Positions 3,453-5,597 of a stretch of 5,597 nt of DNA are shown here, piece by piece. Source of the stretch: Candidatus Gottesmanbacteria bacterium CG_4_10_14_0_8_um_filter_37_24 (lineage in GTDB: Bacteria; Patescibacteriota; Microgenomatia; 2-02-FULL-39-11); the NCBI GenBank assembly GCA_002785215.1, contig PFMK01000100.1:1-5597 (forward strand). Direction: 5' to 3'. The notes beneath the pieces are model-generated. The model saw nothing but the letters and a program-made list of their open reading frames with translations, had not been told where the DNA came from and searched no databases. Both the position numbers and the translations under genes were made by a program. Positions within the stretch are counted from its first letter, which is position 1; every line of letters starts with the position of its first letter.

Positions 3453-4478
3453 ATGTTGTTTAAGCGTTTAGGTATTGATTTGGGTACAGCAAATTCACTA
3501 GTTTATGTCACAGGAGAGGGGGTTGTCTTAAACGAGCCGACTGTTGTGGCTATTTCTGTGGACGACAACAGAGTAGTGGCTGTGGGTAATGAAGCTAGAG
3601 AAATGCTTGGCAGGACGCCAGGAAATATCATGGCCTTAAGACCGCTTAAGGAAGGAGTGATTGCAGATTATGAGGTTACAGAGGCAATGCTCCGTTATTT
3701 TATAAACAGCGTGACGGGAAAAAGAAGGTTTTTCAAGCCCGAAGTGATGATATGTGTACCGGCAGGATGCACCCAGGTGGAAAGAAGAGCGGTTATGGAT
3801 GCGACTCTTTCTGCCGGTGCCAGAATCGTCTATCTGATAGAAGAACCTTTAGCTGCGGCAATTGGGGCAAAGATACCCATCGCACAGGCTTCCGGTAACA
3901 TGATTGTCGATATAGGGGGAGGCTCGACTGAGGCTGCAGTGATTTCTCTGGGTGGAGTAGTTGTGCATAATTCCGTAAGGGTAGCCGGTACAAAACTTGA
4001 TGAGTCAATCGCGGTGTATATCAAAAAGAAATATAACCTGATGATCGGCGAAAGGATGGCTGAAGAAGTAAAGATACAGATAGGGTCAGCTATTGCACCC
4101 AGTACGCTTGAAACAAAGGACGATATCCCCCAAACCTTGGAGGTGCGGGGCAGGGATTCCGTATCGGGACTTCCCAGAATTATCGAAGTGACCGGAGATG
4201 AGATCAGCAAAGCCATGCAAATACCTTTAAACAGCATTATGAACGGGATAAAAGGAGTGCTTGAAAATACACCGCCTGAATTGGCATCGGATATTATAGA
4301 CAAGGGAATTATCATGTCAGGAGGCACGTCAATGCTCCGGAATATCGACAAACTCATTGTCCAGGTAACCGGTGTTCCTGCTCATGTGGCGGAAAATCCA
4401 CTTTTATGTGTAGTGAGAGGGACCGGGGTGGCCCTGGAAAATATAGACATGTATAAAAGAAGTATAACCAGAAGATAA
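3453..4478 (+). CDS. mreB: Rod shape-determining protein MreB (bacterial actin)
   Basis: MreB polymerises with ATP under the inner membrane and guides the elongation machinery that builds the side wall. This copy has 341 residues, the normal length. Actin-fold motifs are in order: phosphate-1 loop GIDLGTANSLVYV (7-19), hinge region VPAGCTQVERRAV (102-114), IEEPLAAAIGAKIPI (129-143), phosphate-2 loop IVDIGGGSTEAAVISLGG (151-168), and the adenosine motif GIIMSGGTSMLRNID (285-299). The N-terminal MLF may serve as the membrane-contact segment. Cysteine in CVPAGCTQ follows the common MreB pattern. The start is the first ATG before the conserved IDLGT block; no Shine-Dalgarno sequence precedes it. 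The usual partners mreC and mreD do not follow. Instead there is a 275-bp AT-rich gap and a glycosyltransferase gene. GC is near 45-50%, much higher than the flanking spacer. Confidence 0.96.
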   Translation: MLFKRLGIDLGTANSLVYVTGEGVVLNEPTVVAISVDDNRVVAVGNEAREMLGRTPGNIMALRPLKEGVIADYEVTEAMLRYFINSVTGKRRFFKPEVMICVPAGCTQVERRAVMDATLSAGARIVYLIEEPLAAAIGAKIPIAQASGNMIVDIGGGSTEAAVISLGGVVVHNSVRVAGTKLDESIAVYIKKKYNLMIGERMAEEVKIQIGSAIAPSTLETKDDIPQTLEVRGRDSVSGLPRIIEVTGDEISKAMQIPLNSIMNGIKGVLENTPPELASDIIDKGIIMSGGTSMLRNIDKLIVQVTGVPAHVAENPLLCVVRGTGVALENIDMYKRSITRR

Positions 4479-4753
4479 AAGATTATCTCAAAAGAATCCA
4501 CAAAAATTATATCCTATAAATAAGTATTATATTCATGTAATCAGAAGTAAAAATATAAACATGAAATATTCGAATATAATTGGTATAATCTTATAGTAAT
4601 AATAACGAATATTAATAATTTTATGACAATATCTATAAAATAAATATAGTATTATATTTATATAATAATCCAGAATAGAATAGACAAAATTTGTTCAAAA
4701 ATATCATTTTGAAAATGGATATAATATAAAATATAGGTGAATATAATTTAATT
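4479..4753. other. Extremely AT-rich intergenic spacer
   Basis: Positions 4501-4740 hold 38 G or C in 240 bases (about 16%), against about half in mreB. I see no coding sequence and no GC-rich terminator. Small palindromes are present: ATATTCGAATAT (4566-4577), and ATAAATAT/ATATTTAT around a six-base loop (4640-4661). Many TATAAT-like hexamers occur by composition alone. Confidence 0.7.
4720..4740 (+). promoter_or_regulatory. Candidate -10 and Shine-Dalgarno for the TagA-like gene
   Basis: TATAAT (4720-4725) and, ten bases on, AGGTGA (4735-4740), the best Shine-Dalgarno match in the window. The spacing from AGGTGA to the ATG at 4754 is 13 bases, longer than usual. No convincing -35 is found. 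An ATG at 4715 is in the same frame but meets TAA after four codons, which supports 4754 as the start. Confidence 0.35.
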
Positions 4754-5597
4754 ATGGGCTTATTACATAAAACACTACTTGGAATAAAAATAACTATATC
4801 TTCAGAAAGTATAATCCTAGAGGAAATAAAAAAATACCTTACAAAAGGCAAAAGCAAAAAGGCAAAAGTCAAAAATACAGTAATAAATCCGCTGATTATT
4901 TATACTCCAAACCCGGAAATAATAAGTTTCGCTCAAAAAAATGATTTATATAGAAAGATTGTCAATGCGAGCCAAATTGCAATTCCTGACGGTTTTGGCG
5001 TATGCTGGGCGATGCAAAAAATCCAGAAAATACGATTAACACGAATTTGCGGAGTTGATCTGATGATTTCTTTATGCGCTATGGCATCAAAAAGTACCTT
5101 TACAATAGGACTTATAGGCGGTAGGCAAAGTGTGGCACTCAAGGCGCTTGAGTGCTTACAGGAAAAGACGCCAGCTTTGAAAGGTTGGGCAATAGATGGG
5201 CCGGAAATCAAAATAAAAGAATTAAGAATCAAGAATAATGAATCAGAAACAAAAAATAATCTTCTGAAACAACCTTTCCGTGATTCATGCATCATAATTC
5301 ATGATTTTTCAGGAAAAACTATTGATACTGGTAAATACTTTTCGGATCTGGTCAGGGAAATTATCAAACAGAAAATAGACATCCTCTGCGTCGCTTTAGG
5401 TCATCCTAAGCAGGAATACTTCATAGATAAAATCAAAAGTCAAAAGTCAGAAGTCAAAAGTGACAGGCCATTAGTGATAATGGCTGTTGGCGGTTCGTTT
5501 GACTATATTTCAGGCAGAGTTCCCCGGGCGCCTGTTTGGATGCAGAATGCCGGCATGGAATGGTTATACAGACTTATAAGAGAACCTTGGAGATGGA
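4754..5597 (+). CDS. WecB/TagA/CpsF family glycosyltransferase (3' end outside the window)
   Basis: This family (GT26) moves an N-acetylmannosamine-type sugar from a UDP donor onto a lipid-linked sugar in teichoic-acid, enterobacterial-antigen or capsule synthesis, at the inner face of the membrane. 281 complete codons are open to the window end. Family blocks appear in order: TPNPEII (51-57), IPDGFGVCWA (77-86, with the Asp of the PDG block that is catalytic in studied members), RICGVDL (97-103), IGLIGG (118-123), LCVALGHPKQE (211-221), AVGGSFDYISG (244-254) and RAPVWMQNAGMEWLYRL (258-274) before REPWRW. The end of the last block shows only a short C-terminal part is missing. The usual GY-F segment after the second half-domain is replaced by GWAIDG and a Lys/Asn-rich stretch. 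Three low-complexity insertions interrupt the family alignment near residues 31-41, 153-170 and 226-237. Donor and acceptor cannot be told from sequence. Confidence 0.92.
   Translation, partial: MGLLHKTLLGIKITISSESIILEEIKKYLTKGKSKKAKVKNTVINPLIIYTPNPEIISFAQKNDLYRKIVNASQIAIPDGFGVCWAMQKIQKIRLTRICGVDLMISLCAMASKSTFTIGLIGGRQSVALKALECLQEKTPALKGWAIDGPEIKIKELRIKNNESETKNNLLKQPFRDSCIIIHDFSGKTIDTGKYFSDLVREIIKQKIDILCVALGHPKQEYFIDKIKSQKSEVKSDRPLVIMAVGGSFDYISGRVPRAPVWMQNAGMEWLYRLIREPWRW
4843..4876 (+). repeat. In-frame A-rich heptamer-type repeat inside the TagA-like gene (first)
   Basis: Units AAAAGGC, AAAAGC, AAAAAGGC, AAAAGTC and AAAAA encode the lysine-rich KGKSKKAKVKN (31-41). This lies between the N-terminal helix region and the first family block, where a loop is expected. 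Confidence 0.55.
5219..5248 (+). repeat. In-frame GAATTAAGAATCAAGAAT-type repeat inside the TagA-like gene (second)
   Basis: Degenerate units GAATTAA, GAATCAA, GAATAAT and GAATCAG encode ELRIKNNESE (156-165). The position follows the GWAIDG segment, where the family normally has its GYF turn. Confidence 0.55.
5429..5462 (+). repeat. In-frame AAAAGTC heptamer tandem repeat inside the TagA-like gene (third)
   Basis: AAAATC, AAAAGTC, AAAAGTC, AGAAGTC and AAAAGTG in a row encode IKSQKSEVKS (227-236), between the conserved HPKQE and AVGGSFD blocks. The unit is close to that of the first repeat. A 7-bp unit has no stop in any of the three frames here, so it can expand within coding sequence by multiples of three units. 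Confidence 0.7.

Noticed and set aside
3830..4357. 175-codon open frame on the minus strand
   Set aside because: It lies wholly antisense to mreB, whose family motifs are continuous on the plus strand. The antisense product has no recognisable domain.
4633..4872. 79-codon minus-strand open frame rich in Phe and Ile
   Set aside because: It spans the AT-rich spacer and the start of the TagA-like gene. The hydrophobic composition follows from base composition; there is no start signal.
4933..5295. 120-codon minus-strand open frame
   Set aside because: It is antisense to the conserved PDG and GVDL blocks of the TagA-like gene.

Overview
The window looks like part of a Candidate Phyla Radiation (Patescibacteria) genome, possibly a Microgenomates-type lineage. 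This is inference from gene content and style. It holds a PEGA/beta-propeller membrane protein, a sortase, MreB, a WecB/TagA/CpsF glycosyltransferase and a small HTH-LAGLIDADG protein of a kind common in that group. None of the tRNAs encodes its CCA, almost no start codon has a Shine-Dalgarno sequence, and base composition changes sharply from block to block. TGA and TAA both behave as stops.

Positions 1-351 (minus strand) hold the most unusual structure. Three cloverleaf tRNA genes sit one inside another, like nested dolls. An outer tRNA (1-351) is interrupted in its anticodon loop by an insert that carries a second tRNA (90-305). That one is interrupted in its own anticodon loop by an insert that carries a third, intact tRNA-Pro with anticodon CGG (184-255). 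All three have C1-G72 and A73, the proline-type acceptor end. Both inserts share one architecture: a long stem that carries the inner tRNA on its tip, a linker TAAAGG(G)TT(T/C)A, and a perfect or near-perfect hairpin flush against the 3' half. The stems differ in sequence but keep their pairing.

Positions 352-484 are a divergent promoter region. One good sigma70-like promoter points left into the nested tRNAs. Another points right into a near-leaderless gene (485-1123) for an HTH + LAGLIDADG-like protein. The last four codons and the stop of that gene lie inside a tRNA-Arg(CCT) gene (1109-1182). A sortase gene starts three bases after that tRNA (1186-1917).

Positions 1918-2045 are a convergent intergenic region rich in inverted repeats, which separates the sortase from a minus-strand gene (2046-3269) for a membrane-anchored PEGA/beta-propeller protein. 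A palindrome-containing repeat of about 45 bp lies on both sides of this gene (1991-2040 and 3314-3355). Three 14-bp tandem units (3380-3421) precede mreB (3453-4478). A spacer of about 16% GC (4479-4753) follows, then the start of a WecB/TagA/CpsF glycosyltransferase gene (4754 to the window end, incomplete), which has picked up low-complexity heptamer-type repeats in frame at three surface-loop positions.

The protein genes fit a cell-envelope theme: shape (MreB), surface attachment (sortase), envelope glycan synthesis (TagA-like) and an exported or membrane-anchored propeller. No metabolic operon is visible.
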